A stretch of 64,000 bases of DNA from Streptomyces sp. Go-475 (GCF_003330845.1 NZ_CP026121.1:4073501-4137500); one strand, 5' to 3'; shown: positions 43,715-52,097, counted from the stretch's first letter. Notes: generated by a model not told the origin, from the letters alone. A program made the numbers and translations.

Positions 43715-45800
43715 CGGTCTCCTTCGTCAGCTGCGCCCAGTCGGTGACGACCGGGACGAGGTCTCCCGCGAGCCAGTGGGGGAGCTGGTCGCGGTGGTGG
43801 GGCGAGCCGGGGACGCCCGAGGCGCCGAACGGGACCACCCAGCGGCTGTCCTCGCGCCGGGCCAGGTCCCACACGTACCGGGCGACCGGGCCCCGGGCGG
43901 CGCGGTCGGTGAGGCCCGGCACGCCCGAGGTGCACAGCACGCAGTCGTGGTCGCCGGACAGCCCCGGTTCGTCGTACGGCTGCTCCGGCTCCAGCGCCCG
44001 CCAGGGGGCGAGCCGGTGGGTGTCGCCCCAGACCCCGGCCGGCGGCCGCGCGGCCACCTCCTCGATCGCCGCGCGGACGGCCGCCGGGCGGTCGATGCCG
44101 TACAGCTCCCCGGCGGTCAGCAGGTGTTCCAGGGCGAAGCCGACGCGGGGGACGAGGGCCAGCCAGGGCAGGAACACCTCGGGGTACGCCGGCGGGGTCG
44201 CCAGCGCGGCGAACGCCGGGTGCGCCGCCAGTTCCCGTACGACCGCGCCGCGCACCGCCGCGTACAAGGCCGCGTCGGCGCTGCCGGCGTCCATGCGGCG
44301 GTCCCAGCCGAGGAGCCGGTCCCGGAGGGCGCGGGCCTCGGGGGTGAGGCCGTCGAGGGGCTCCAGGTGGTCCAGGAGGGCGGTCGCGGAGGCGAGGTAC
44401 GTGTCCGTGTGGAGGGCGGGCATGTCGGCGGCGGACCAGCGCTCCTTGCCCGCGAGCAGCGCGGCGATCCGGTCGTGGCGGTGGGGCGGGGCGAACTCGA
44501 CGCCGCAGGGTGCTGCCGGGCCGCGCTGGTTGGCCATGACGGCGACGCCGTCGGTGAGCCCGGCGCGGGGCGTCTCCTGCCGGCCGTGCCACTCGTGGCC
44601 GGGCTCCCAGGCGGGCACCAGCCGCAGCCGGTTGGCCTCGGCGCGCAGCGGCACGAACCCGGCCACACGGTGCAGCACACCGCCCTGGGTGTCGGCGGCC
44701 TGGACGACGTTGACCGGCTCGGCCCAGCGGTCGAAGGCCCGGTCCACGTCGGCGACCCGGCGGGCGCGCAGCAGCGGCAGCAGGGCGCCGAAGCCGAGGT
44801 CGCCGGTGACCCGGGGCGGATAGCGCAGGCTGACGGCGACCGGGGGCAGGTCGGGTTCGGTGGTGCCGCCGTCCAGGCCCTCCGGTCCGCCGATCACCAC
44901 CGGGCCCCGGGCGGTCTCGATCACCTCGACCTCGACCGGCTCCTCGCCCGCGACCTCGACGGCCTCCGTGTGCCGGGCCGCCCGCCGCCAGACGCCGTCC
45001 GGGTCCAGCGCCTCCACCCCGGCGCCGGTGCGCCGCAGCCGCTCCCGGTACAGGTCCTGGTAGTCGGCCATGGCGTTGGTGATGGCCCAGGCGACCGTGC
45101 CGGTGTGCCCGAAGTGGGCGATGCCGGGGACGCCCGGGACGGCGAGGCCCACGACGTCGAACTCGGGGCAGGAGAGGCGGATCTGCTGGTAGACGCCGGG
45201 GTCCTCGATCCAGCGGTGCGGGTCGCCGGCGATGACCGCCTGCCCGGTGACGGTCCGCTCGCCGCCGACCAGCCAGCCGTTGCTGCCGGAGGTGCCGGGG
45301 CCGTCGGTGGCGAACAGGCGGACGGCCTGGGCGCCGAGGTGGGTGACGACGTGCTCGCGCCAGAGCTTGGCGGGGAACCCGGCGAAGAGGATGTGCGTGG
45401 CGAGCCAGACGCCGAGGGGGGTCCAGGGCTCCCAGCGGCCGGGGGTGAGACCGGTGCGGGCGAACTCGGGGGCGGCGTCCGCTCCCCGCGCCAGTCCCGC
45501 GTTGACGCCGTCGACGTACGCCCGCACCCAGGCGGCCGTCTCCGGGTCCTGCTCCTCCAGCCGCGCGAAGCAGCGTCTGGCGGTGTCGTCGAGTCTGGCG
45601 CGTCTGGCGAACCGGTCCCAGGCCAGGGCGGTCTCGCCCAGGAAGGACGCCGAGGTGCCCCGCGTCCGGTGGCGCTCGACCTCCAGCTGCCAGGCCCGGT
45701 CGCGGGCGGTGACGAGGCCCTGGGCGTGGGCGAGTCCGGCCGCGCTGCCCGCGCGCAGATGCGGGATGCCCCAGGCATCACGGTAGATCTCGGTGGCCAC
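43707..45800 (-). CDS. Penicillin-acylase-family Ntn hydrolase
   Basis: 697 aa. N-terminal alpha-chain region MATEIYRDAWGIPHLRAGSAAGLAHAQGLVTARDRAWQLE, then the self-cleavage site GTSGSNGWLVGG in which Ser173 should become the N-terminal nucleophile, and AIAGDPH-like VIAGDPHRW. Members hydrolyse amides such as penicillins, acyl-homoserine lactones and acyl-siderophore precursors. There is no signal peptide, unlike most relatives, so it may work in the cytosol. GTG at 45800 has GAAGGGG upstream. A consensus iron box lies 20 bp before the start, which suggests iron-repressed expression. Confidence 0.9.
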   Translation of the reverse strand: MATEIYRDAWGIPHLRAGSAAGLAHAQGLVTARDRAWQLEVERHRTRGTSASFLGETALAWDRFARRARLDDTARRCFARLEEQDPETAAWVRAYVDGVNAGLARGADAAPEFARTGLTPGRWEPWTPLGVWLATHILFAGFPAKLWREHVVTHLGAQAVRLFATDGPGTSGSNGWLVGGERTVTGQAVIAGDPHRWIEDPGVYQQIRLSCPEFDVVGLAVPGVPGIAHFGHTGTVAWAITNAMADYQDLYRERLRRTGAGVEALDPDGVWRRAARHTEAVEVAGEEPVEVEVIETARGPVVIGGPEGLDGGTTEPDLPPVAVSLRYPPRVTGDLGFGALLPLLRARRVADVDRAFDRWAEPVNVVQAADTQGGVLHRVAGFVPLRAEANRLRLVPAWEPGHEWHGRQETPRAGLTDGVAVMANQRGPAAPCGVEFAPPHRHDRIAALLAGKERWSAADMPALHTDTYLASATALLDHLEPLDGLTPEARALRDRLLGWDRRMDAGSADAALYAAVRGAVVRELAAHPAFAALATPPAYPEVFLPWLALVPRVGFALEHLLTAGELYGIDRPAAVRAAIEEVAARPPAGVWGDTHRLAPWRALEPEQPYDEPGLSGDHDCVLCTSGVPGLTDRAARGPVARYVWDLARREDSRWVVPFGASGVPGSPHHRDQLPHWLAGDLVPVVTDWAQLTKETDV

Positions 45801-45819
45801 GCTGTGCCCCTTCTTTGCT

Positions 45820-45838
45820 TTAGGTTAGGCTTGCCTAA
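45820..45838. promoter_or_regulatory. Iron box (DmdR/IdeR binding site)
   Basis: TTAGGTTAGGCTTGCCTAA is a near-exact match to the 19-bp actinobacterial iron-repressor site. It is centred between the divergent acylase and siderophore-interacting-protein genes and could repress both when iron is high. Confidence 0.92.
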
Positions 45839-45878
45839 GTCATGCGTGGCGAAATCGTACGTGAAGGGTGAAGACGCG

Positions 45879-46598
45879 ATGGGGCAGGGGCGGGGTTGGG
45901 AGGGCGCGGTCCTCAAACTGCTGCGCGCGAAGGATTTCGAGTTCACCGTGACGGACGCGGAGGACGTCACCCCGGACTACCGGCGGCTGCGCTTCACCGA
46001 CGGCGGCCTGCTGGCGGCGACCGGCGTCCACCCCACCATGTGGGTCCGGCTCTGGTTCGACAACGCGGGCAAGCCGCACCAGCGGGCCTACACCCTGGTC
46101 GACCCCGACCCGGCGGCCGGCACCTTCAGCCTGGAGTTCGCGCTGCACGAAGGGTGCGCCAGCGACTGGGCCCGGGCGGCGAAGCCCGGCGACACCATCG
46201 AGGCGACCGTCCAGGGCACCGGCTTCGAACACCCGAGCCCGGCGCCCTCGCACGTCTTCGCCGTCGGCGACCCGGCCTCGCTCCCGGCCATCAACTCGCT
46301 CCTGGACGCCCTCGGCTCCGCCCCGGCCACGGTCTGGTTCGAGGGCGGCGACGACGGCCTGCCGTTCCGCACCGACCCGGACCGCCACGAGCTGCGCAAG
46401 GTGCCGCGCCAGGACTCCGGCGCCCACCTGGTCGACCGGGTGAGGTCGGACCTGCCCGGGCTGCTCCAGGGCACCTCCGACCCGTACGTCTGGATCGCCT
46501 GCGACACGGCCACCACCCGGACCCTGGCGGCGTACGTCCGCAAGGAACTGGGCCTGCCCAAGCAGCGCGTGCACGCCCTGGGGTACTGGCGCCCCTGA
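45879..46598 (+). CDS. Siderophore-interacting protein (FAD ferric-siderophore reductase)
   Basis: 239 aa SIP-family flavoreductase that releases iron from imported ferric siderophores. FAD-binding segment RLRFTDGGL and HQRAYTLVDPDPAAGTFSLEFALHE; C-terminal NAD(P)H part TVWFEGGDDGLPF, YVWIACDTATTRTLAAYVRKEL, and the terminal ALGYWRP. ATG at 45879 has GAAGGGTGAAG upstream. Forty bases after the iron box, so iron-repressed. Likely works with siderophore systems elsewhere in the genome. Confidence 0.93.
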   Translation: MGQGRGWEGAVLKLLRAKDFEFTVTDAEDVTPDYRRLRFTDGGLLAATGVHPTMWVRLWFDNAGKPHQRAYTLVDPDPAAGTFSLEFALHEGCASDWARAAKPGDTIEATVQGTGFEHPSPAPSHVFAVGDPASLPAINSLLDALGSAPATVWFEGGDDGLPFRTDPDRHELRKVPRQDSGAHLVDRVRSDLPGLLQGTSDPYVWIACDTATTRTLAAYVRKELGLPKQRVHALGYWRP

Positions 46599-46684
46599 GC
46601 GGACGGCGTCCGAGGGCTCCTGGCGCCCCGAGCGGACGGCGGACCGAGGACGCGGCCCGGACCGCCCCGGGGGATGATCGGGAC

Positions 46685-47293
46685 ATGGACGTCACTCTTC
46701 ACCTCGCCCAGGACCCCGAGGCCGACGCGCTGCTCGGCCGCAGTCCGCTCGCCGCGCTCGTCGGGATGCTGCTGGACCAGCAGATCCCGATGGAGTGGGC
46801 GTTCAAGGGTCCGGCCACGATCGCCCAGCGGCTCGGCACCGACGACCTGGACGCGCACGACATCGCCGCGCACGACCCCGAGGCCTTCGCCGCGCTGCTC
46901 TCCCAGAAGCCGGCGGTGCACCGCTACCCCGGCTCCATGGCCAAGCGCGTCCAGCAGCTGTGCCAGTACCTCGTCGAGCACTACGACGGTGACGCCGAGG
47001 CCGTCTGGAAGGACGCCGGCACCGGCAAGGAGCTGCTGAAGCGGCTGGCGGAACTGCCCGGCTTCGGCAAGCAGAAGGCCCAGATCTTCCTCGCCCTGCT
47101 GGGCAAGCAGCTCGGGGTGCGGCCGACCGGGTGGCGCGAGGCGGCCGGCTCCTACGGCGAGGAGAAGTCCTTCCGCTCGGTCGCCGACATCACCGGCCCC
47201 GAGTCGCTGGCCAAGGTGCGGGCCCACAAGCAGGAGATGAAGGCGGCGGCCAAGGCGGCCAAGACAGCGAAGGCCACCGGAAAGCAGCCGTAA
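46685..47293 (+). CDS. HhH-GPD-type base-excision family protein
   Basis: 202 aa. The helical core and ELPGFGKQKAQIFLALLGKQLGV hairpin (about residues 121-143) match HhH-GPD DNA glycosylases, and the N-terminus PLAALVGMLLDQQIPMEWAFKGP matches the actinobacterial subgroup. The C-terminus is Lys/Ala-rich. No iron-sulfur Cys cluster. The usual catalytic Lys or Asp is not obvious, so DNA binding or base excision is possible but unproven. Confidence 0.82.
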   Translation: MDVTLHLAQDPEADALLGRSPLAALVGMLLDQQIPMEWAFKGPATIAQRLGTDDLDAHDIAAHDPEAFAALLSQKPAVHRYPGSMAKRVQQLCQYLVEHYDGDAEAVWKDAGTGKELLKRLAELPGFGKQKAQIFLALLGKQLGVRPTGWREAAGSYGEEKSFRSVADITGPESLAKVRAHKQEMKAAAKAAKTAKATGKQP

Positions 47294-47348
47294 CCCGCCC
47301 GGCCCGCCCCGCCTGGCGGCCCCCTCCCGGCCACCCCGAGCATGAACC

Positions 47349-47489
47349 ATGCCCGAGCCCCGCCCCCCGGCCCCGGAGCCCGCCCCCTCCCCCGGCCCCG
47401 CGCGTCCGGGGCCGCCGTACGCCGAGTGGGCGGATCTCACGGCCGGTGGGATGAACGACGTCCGCAGGCCGGGGAACGACCTCCCGTGA
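47349..47489 (+). CDS. Small proline-rich protein (46 aa)
   Basis: A 46-aa frame starting MPEPRPPAPEPAPSPG and ending WADLTAGGMNDVRRPGNDLP. The C-terminal part is not simply Pro-rich and looks like a folded or binding motif. Stop overlaps the GTG of the next gene (GTGA at 47486-47489). Ribosome site is weak. No known family recognised. Confidence 0.4.
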   Translation: MPEPRPPAPEPAPSPGPARPGPPYAEWADLTAGGMNDVRRPGNDLP

Positions 47490-47824
47490 GCCCCGCACCG
47501 CAGCCCGTCCCCCGCGGCAGCCGCCGAAGCGCCTGGCTGCGGGTCCTCGTGCTGCTGCTCGCCCTGCTCGTGCCGGGCGCGCACGCCGAGGCGCACACCG
47601 GGCCGGCGGCCGGCGTCCCGGGGGAGAGCACGATCGTCGAGTGCGACGTCCTCGACACCGCCCCGCGCCCACCGGCCCGGGCCGCCCGCCGCGCCCCCGT
47701 CCCGCTGCGCCCCACCCCGTTCCGGCGCCCCGGGCCCGCGCGCACCGCACGGCACCCCGTGCCCGTACCGCCGACCCCGCCGCACGACCCCCGCCCCCTG
47801 CGTTCCGAGGTCCTGCGCTGCTGA
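47486..47824 (+). CDS. Small secreted proline/arginine-rich protein (112 aa)
   Basis: A signal-peptide-like N-terminus (RRSAWLRVLVLLLALLVPGAHAEAH) with Arg pair and alanine cleavage site near residue 33. The mature part is Pro/Arg-rich with ESTIVECDVLD and a final Cys (SEVLRC), giving two Cys that could form a disulfide. Translationally coupled to the preceding small frame. No known function. Confidence is moderate because the sequence has extreme composition. Confidence 0.5.
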   Translation: MSPAPQPVPRGSRRSAWLRVLVLLLALLVPGAHAEAHTGPAAGVPGESTIVECDVLDTAPRPPARAARRAPVPLRPTPFRRPGPARTARHPVPVPPTPPHDPRPLRSEVLRC

Positions 47825-47884
47825 GCGGACCCCACCGGTCCCCCAGTCCCCGCAGTCCCGCACGGAACCAGGAGGAGCACCCCC

Positions 47885-48016
47885 ATGCTTCGAGACCCGT
47901 ACGCCGTCCTGCGCGCCCTGGTGCGCGCGGAAGCCGTCCGCAGCACCCCGAAGGCCGGACCCAAGCCGGACCCGAGGAAGCCGCAACAGCCCCCCAAGGG
48001 TCGGGAACGCGGCTGA
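47885..48016 (+). CDS. Small basic protein (43 aa) with a strong ribosome site
   Basis: MLRDPYAVLRALVRAEAV begins a 43-residue basic protein ending KPQQPPKGRERG. The Shine-Dalgarno GGAGGAG at 47871-47877 with an 7-bp spacer is the best in this region. The N-terminal half could form an amphipathic helix; the rest is a Pro/Lys/Arg tail. No family recognised. It may be a structural or peptide-signal product, but that is speculation. Confidence 0.55.
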   Translation: MLRDPYAVLRALVRAEAVRSTPKAGPKPDPRKPQQPPKGRERG

Positions 48017-48200
48017 CCCGCCCGCGGCGGGGGCGGCCGTCCGACGCCTCCGCCGCCCGGAACATCCCGACGACACCTCCCCCTTTCGGGCGAATCAGGC
48101 GCACGTTCCGCGAAACCGCCCCCAGGAACACCGAGAACAGCGGCGGGCCGATGACAGGGGCTCACCGTCCGGCATATTCACGCCCCTGTTCCCGGTTCGT

Positions 48201-48221
48201 ACCCCCTTGTGGGGTTTTTTT
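48201..48221 (+). terminator. Strong Rho-independent terminator
   Basis: ACCCC/GGGGT arms with loop CTTGT and a run of seven T residues. It is among the most canonical terminators in the window, about 185 bp past the 43-aa gene, leaving room for a small RNA or long 3' UTR. Confidence 0.85.
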
Positions 48222-48281
48222 CAGCGTCGTACTCCGTCGCCATGGCTGCGCCCGGAAGGTCGTGACCGGTAGGCTTTCCGT

Positions 48282-48578
48282 GTGATCTTCAAGCGCATCG
48301 GAAACGGCCGGCCGTACCCCGACCACGGCCGGGAAAGCACCCGGCAGTGGGCGGACGTCGCGCCGCGCCCGGTCCGCCTCGATCAGCTCGTGACGACGAA
48401 ACAGCAGCTCGACCTGGAGACCCTCCTCGCCGAGGACTCGACCTTCTACGGCGACCTCTTCGCGCACGTCGTGAAGTGGCAGGGCGACCTCTACCTGGAG
48501 GACGGCCTGCATCGCGCGGTGCGGGCGGCGCTCCAGCAGCGCCAGGTGCTGCACGCGCGCGTGCTCGAGCTCGACTGA
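48282..48578 (+). CDS. Conserved small protein, possible ParB/sulfiredoxin-like fold (98 aa)
   Basis: 98 aa starting at GTG 48282 (VIFKRIGNGRPYPDHGRES). The core RPVRLDQLVTTKQQLDLETLLAEDSTFYG and LYLEDGLHRAVRAALQQRQVLHARVLEL resembles a ParB/Srx-like domain, with DGLHR in the place of the family's GxxR motif. Automated pipelines sometimes name relatives VapB-type antitoxins, from memory; no toxin gene is adjacent here. Single gene with its own promoter gap. Confidence 0.75.
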   Translation: MIFKRIGNGRPYPDHGRESTRQWADVAPRPVRLDQLVTTKQQLDLETLLAEDSTFYGDLFAHVVKWQGDLYLEDGLHRAVRAALQQRQVLHARVLELD

Positions 48579-48674
48579 CCCCGCAGGTCACGGGTTGGCC
48601 CTTTCGGGTTCCACTGGGCGACGTCGAATGATCATCTAGTAGGCATCGTCGCCCGGGCGCACTACGCTGCGCTC

Positions 48675-49313
48675 ATGAGCATGCTGACTCCCCCCGGCAT
48701 GGGCGGCAAGTACCGCATCAAGGGCAACAAGTACCCCCGGATGCGCCGGCCCCGGCGGCGCGGCAGGCTCGTCGCCCTGGGCATCGCCTCCGTCGTGGTG
48801 CTGGGCGTGGGCGGCTGGGGCACGCTGCAGCTCATCGACGTCTTCACCGGCGGCGGCAGAAAGGCTTCGGCGGCCGGCGGCGGCACGGAGTGCGGCCCCG
48901 CGACGAAGGCGAGCCCCTCGCCCAGCGCCAGGCCCCTGCCCGAACCCCGCGCGATCACGGTCAACGTGCTCAACGCCACCACCCGCAGCGGCCTGGCGAA
49001 GAAGACCGCCGACGAACTGAAGAAGCGCGGCTTCAAGATCGGCGACGTGGGCAACGCGACCAAGGAGTACGACAAGAAGGTAAAGGGCCCCGGCGTGCTG
49101 CTCGGCCCCGCCGCCGCCCGCGACACCTCGCTGCCCGTGCTCGGCACCCAGCTCCCGGGCGCCGAGCGGCGCACCGACGCGGCCCGCAAGGGCGCCGCCC
49201 TCGACCTCGTCATCGGCGACGGCTTCAAGGAACTGGCGAAGAAGCCGGACGCCGACCAGGCCCTGACCAAGCTGGCCAGGCCCGAGCCGGCGCCGTCGAA
49301 GAAGGGCTGCTGA
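48675..49313 (+). CDS. LytR C-terminal-domain membrane protein
   Basis: 212 aa. A basic N-terminus (YRIKGNKYPRMRRPRRRGR), one membrane span (LVALGIASVVVLGVGGWGTLQLI), a Ser/Pro linker, then the LytR_C domain ITVNVLNATTRSGLAKKTADELKKRGFKIGDVGNA, ending in VIGDGFKEL. The domain is usually attached to LytR-CpsA-Psr wall-ligases; here it stands alone. Likely a surface-facing wall-associated protein. The 3' end abuts a minisatellite. Confidence 0.88.
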   Translation: MSMLTPPGMGGKYRIKGNKYPRMRRPRRRGRLVALGIASVVVLGVGGWGTLQLIDVFTGGGRKASAAGGGTECGPATKASPSPSARPLPEPRAITVNVLNATTRSGLAKKTADELKKRGFKIGDVGNATKEYDKKVKGPGVLLGPAAARDTSLPVLGTQLPGAERRTDAARKGAALDLVIGDGFKELAKKPDADQALTKLARPEPAPSKKGC

Positions 49314-49315
49314 CC

Positions 49316-49500
49316 CCCGCAGGGCCCGCGAACCCGTAAGGCCCGTGGACCCGCAGGGCCCGTGGACCCGCAGGGCCCGTGGACCCGCAGGGCCCGAGAA
49401 CCCGCAGGGCCCGAGAACCCGCAGGGCCCGAGAACCCGCAGGGCCCGTGGACCCGCAGGGCCCGAGAACCCGCAGGGCCCGAGAACCCGCAGGGCCCTGG
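49316..49500. repeat. 17-bp minisatellite between lytR_C and upp
   Basis: Ten full 17-bp units and one partial, core CCCGCAGGGCCCGTGGA or CCCGCAGGGCCCGAGAA. The two variants alternate in blocks. The unit is not a multiple of three and lies between convergent stop codons. Each unit holds the palindrome GGGCCC. Confidence 0.93.
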
Positions 49501-49502
49501 GA

Positions 49503-50138
49503 CTATTCGGCCGCCCCGTACATCCGGTCGCCCGCGTCGCCGAGGCCCGGGACGATGTAGCCGTGCTCGTTCAGGTGCTCGTCGACCGAGGCGGTCACCA
49601 CCGTCACCGGCGTGCCCGCCAGCTCGCGCTCCATGACCTCCACGCCCTCCGGAGCGGCCAGCAGCACCACGGCCGTCACGTCGTCGGCGCCGCGCCGGAT
49701 CAGCTCCTGGATCGCCGCGACCAGCGTCCCGCCGGTGGCGAGCATCGGGTCGAGGACGTACACCTGACGCCCCGACAGGTCCTCCGGCATGCGCGTGGCG
49801 TACGTGGAGGCCTGGAGCGTCTCCTCGTTGCGGATCATGCCGAGGAAGCCCACCTCGGCGGTCGGCAGCAGCCGGACCATGCCGTCCAGCATGCCGAGGC
49901 CGGCCCGCAGGATCGGCACCACCAGCGGACGCGGGTGGGACAGCTTCACGCCCGTGGTCCGTGCGACCGGCGTCTGGATGTCGACCTGCTCGGTGCGCAC
50001 GTCGCGCGTGGCCTCGTAGGCGAGCAGGGTGACCAGCTCGTCGGCGAGACGGCGGAAGGTCGCGGAGTCGGTGCGCTGGTCGCGCAGCGTGGTGAGCTTG
50101 TGGGCGACCAGAGGGTGGTCGACGACGTGGAGACGCAT
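49503..50138 (-). CDS. upp: Uracil phosphoribosyltransferase
   Basis: Salvages uracil to UMP using PRPP. 211 aa, typical length. Motifs: [42 protein letters not shown] (PRPP loop), and the C-terminal [15 protein letters not shown] uracil site. The ATG at 50138 gives [10 protein letters not shown]; a GTG two codons upstream is a possible alternative. No good Shine-Dalgarno is visible. Confidence 0.96.
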   Translation of the reverse strand: MRLHVVDHPLVAHKLTTLRDQRTDSATFRRLADELVTLLAYEATRDVRTEQVDIQTPVARTTGVKLSHPRPLVVPILRAGLGMLDGMVRLLPTAEVGFLGMIRNEETLQASTYATRMPEDLSGRQVYVLDPMLATGGTLVAAIQELIRRGADDVTAVVLLAAPEGVEVMERELAGTPVTVVTASVDEHLNEHGYIVPGLGDAGDRMYGAAE

Positions 50139-50269
50139 GTCCACAACAGTAACCGGGCCGGATGAGCCCGGCCGCACGGCAAGCCCGCCGCCCGGCCGTC
50201 ACCCGTTCGCTGGCGTCAAACCGCCCGTCCGGGGGAAAGTGGGAAGGACGGACTGAGGGTGGTGAGCTG

Positions 50270-50551
50270 ATGCCCGACCGGGACTCCCGACGCGTTCCGT
50301 CGCCGCGCGCACAGCCCGGGACGAACCCGGAGACCGACCGGATGACGGACCAGACCTACCGGACGGACGAGAGGTACCGGACGGACGAGACCGACCGGAC
50401 GGACGAGTCGGACGCCGAGCGCCGCCGGCGCCGCGCCCGGTTCCTGCGCGATCTGGCCGAGGCCCGGGAGCTGCGCGACCGCGTCCAGCCGCGCCGCGCC
50501 AAGACCGCCCGGCTGCGGCACGCGATGCGCATGCGCACCTTCCGCTGGTAG
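50270..50551 (+). CDS. Conserved hypothetical basic protein (93 aa)
   Basis: A disordered N-terminus with imperfect repeats (YRTDERYRTDETDRTDESD) is followed by a strongly basic helical part, RRRRARFLRDLAEARELRDRV, and the tail RHAMRMRTFRW. ATG at 50270 has TGAGGGTGG upstream. The basic helix suggests nucleic-acid or ribosome association. Unknown function. Confidence 0.7.
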   Translation: MPDRDSRRVPSPRAQPGTNPETDRMTDQTYRTDERYRTDETDRTDESDAERRRRRARFLRDLAEARELRDRVQPRRAKTARLRHAMRMRTFRW

Positions 50552-50826
50552 GAAACGGGTGAGGAAACCGCCGGGGAAGATCACGAACCGCGCGGGCGTT
50601 GTCGAGGTGGCCGTGCGTGGAGCGGGGGAAAGCCGCGTACGATCCGCAGGTGGCGGCAACGAGCGTGCGATCAAAACTGCTGGACACAGGGAGCCGAAGA
50701 CGTCCCCTGAACGCCTAGTTTCTGCCACGATTCCGAGTGGGTGGGGCTCGGACGAGCACTCCCCGCCCGCAACCTCCGCCGGGGGGACCCCCAACCGGCA
50801 CGCCTATGACCAGTGGGAGAGTCACG

Positions 50827-51363
50827 GTGTACTTCGCCGCACTGCTCGCGCGCACCGAAGACGGGTGGGAAGCGAGCGACACAGAGCTCGACGATGTGGA
50901 AACCCTGTCGGATCTGGCCGACCTGGCCCGTGAAGCCTCCCCCGACGAGGACACGGTGCTCGTGCTCATCGAGCAGGAGGACGCCTGGTTCGGCGTCGTC
51001 CGCGTGGACGGCGAGGACGACCCTCGCATCTACGTCTCGGACGCCGCCGCCGCTGCCCGCAGCAGCTACGGCGAGATCCTGCTCACCGACGAGCTGCTCG
51101 GCCGGGATCCGGACGACGGGGACGACCTGGACGCCCTCGACCTCGACGGCACCGAGGACGGTGACGGCGACGACGACGAGACCGACGACGCCGACCCGGT
51201 CGCCGGCTCCGCCGAGTCCGTGCCGCACGGCCCGGTCGGCGACGCCCGGATCCTGGACGACCTCGGCGTGACCGAGAAGGAGCTGCGCGCGCTCGCGTCG
51301 GACGCGGTCACCGAGATCGCCGAGGCCCTGGGCGCCTCGGAGACCCTGGAGACCGTCCGCTGA
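50827..51363 (+). CDS. tRNA adenosine deaminase-associated protein
   Basis: 178 aa. The N-terminal domain YFAALLARTEDGWEASDTELDDVETLSDLADLAREA is the marker of an actinobacterial family always found before tadA. The middle is very acidic (DGDGDDDETDDAD), and the end is helical (EKELRALASDAVTEIAEALGA). It probably binds TadA or its tRNA substrate, by context only. GTG at 50827 is chosen for GGGAGA eight bases upstream; ATG 50806 is an alternative. Confidence 0.85.
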   Translation: MYFAALLARTEDGWEASDTELDDVETLSDLADLAREASPDEDTVLVLIEQEDAWFGVVRVDGEDDPRIYVSDAAAAARSSYGEILLTDELLGRDPDDGDDLDALDLDGTEDGDGDDDETDDADPVAGSAESVPHGPVGDARILDDLGVTEKELRALASDAVTEIAEALGASETLETVR

Positions 51364-51419
51364 CCGCACGCGCCACCCCCGGACCGCCGGATCCGGTACG
51401 GGACCCCTGGCGGCCCGCG

Positions 51420-51851
51420 ATGCGACTCGCCCTGGACGAGGCCACCGCGGCCGTCCGGGGCGGGGACGTCCCCGTCGGCGCCGTCGTCCTGGCCCCGGAC
51501 GGCACGACCGTGCTCGCGGCCGGGCACAACGAACGCGAGGCGGGCGGCGACCCGACGGCCCACGCCGAGGTCCTCGCCCTGCGCCGGGCCGCGGCCGAAC
51601 TCGGGCAGTGGCGGCTGGCCGGCTGCACGCTCGTGGTCACGCTGGAGCCCTGCACGATGTGCGCGGGCGCGATCCAGCAGTCCCGCGTCGACCGGCTCGT
51701 CTACGGCGCCCGTGACGAGAAGGCCGGCGCGGCCGGCTCCCTGTGGGACCTCCTGCGCGACCGGCGGCTCAACCACCGGCCCGAGGTGATCGAGGGCGTG
51801 CTCGCCGAGGAGTGCGCCGGGCTCCTCACGGAGTTCTTCCGCGGCCGCTGA
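51420..51851 (+). CDS. tadA: tRNA-specific adenosine deaminase
   Basis: Converts adenosine 34 to inosine in tRNA-Arg(ACG). 143 aa cytidine-deaminase fold: HAE at residues 48-50 (zinc His and catalytic Glu) and PCTMC at 77-81 (two zinc Cys). ATG 51420 has a weak ribosome site; the frame is open upstream but without a good start codon. Follows its associated-protein gene by 56 bp. Confidence 0.93.
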   Translation: MRLALDEATAAVRGGDVPVGAVVLAPDGTTVLAAGHNEREAGGDPTAHAEVLALRRAAAELGQWRLAGCTLVVTLEPCTMCAGAIQQSRVDRLVYGARDEKAGAAGSLWDLLRDRRLNHRPEVIEGVLAEECAGLLTEFFRGR

Positions 51852-51896
51852 ATACCGATTTCGAAGCAGCCCGCACCTTGCTGTAAGGTCTCCCTC

Positions 51897-51981
51897 GGTA
51901 GCGTGTCCGAGCGGCCGAAGGAGCTCGCCTCGAAAGCGAGTGTGGCGCAAGTCACCGAGGGTTCAAATCCCTCCGCTACCG
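51897..51981 (+). tRNA. tRNA-Ser (anticodon CGA)
   Basis: A class II tRNA, 85 nt. Acceptor GGTAGCG/CGCTACC, anticodon stem-loop CTCGC-CTCGAAA-GCGAG (CGA), long variable arm, T-arm GGTTCAAATCC. No CCA encoded. Confidence 0.94.
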
Positions 51982-51986
51982 CTGGA

Positions 51987-52016
51987 GAAGGGCCCCGTCG
52001 TCAGACGGGGCCCTTC
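51987..52016 (+). terminator. Terminator after tRNA-Ser
   Basis: GAAGGGCCCCGTC, loop GTCA, GACGGGGCCCTTC: 13-bp perfect stem. Confidence 0.9.
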
Positions 52017-52097
52017 GTGCGATCAGCCCCTTCGCGTGCCGGACCCTTCGTGCGATCATGTGCGCGGCATGGGACACAAGGGACAGGGGAGGCCGCG

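Noticed and set aside
43554..46598. A 1014-codon plus-strand frame spanning the acylase and SIP region
   Set aside because: Only its last 239 codons (SIP) are real; the rest is antisense to the acylase and GNAT genes in a GC-rich mirror frame.
48282..48578. Annotation as a VapB antitoxin
   Set aside because: No toxin gene adjacent and no ribbon-helix-helix or AbrB-like motif visible.
49316..49500. The 17-bp array as a coding collagen-like protein (DPQGPWTRRAREPAGP)
   Set aside because: Unit is not a multiple of three, all three frames stay open, and no start context or codon bias exists.
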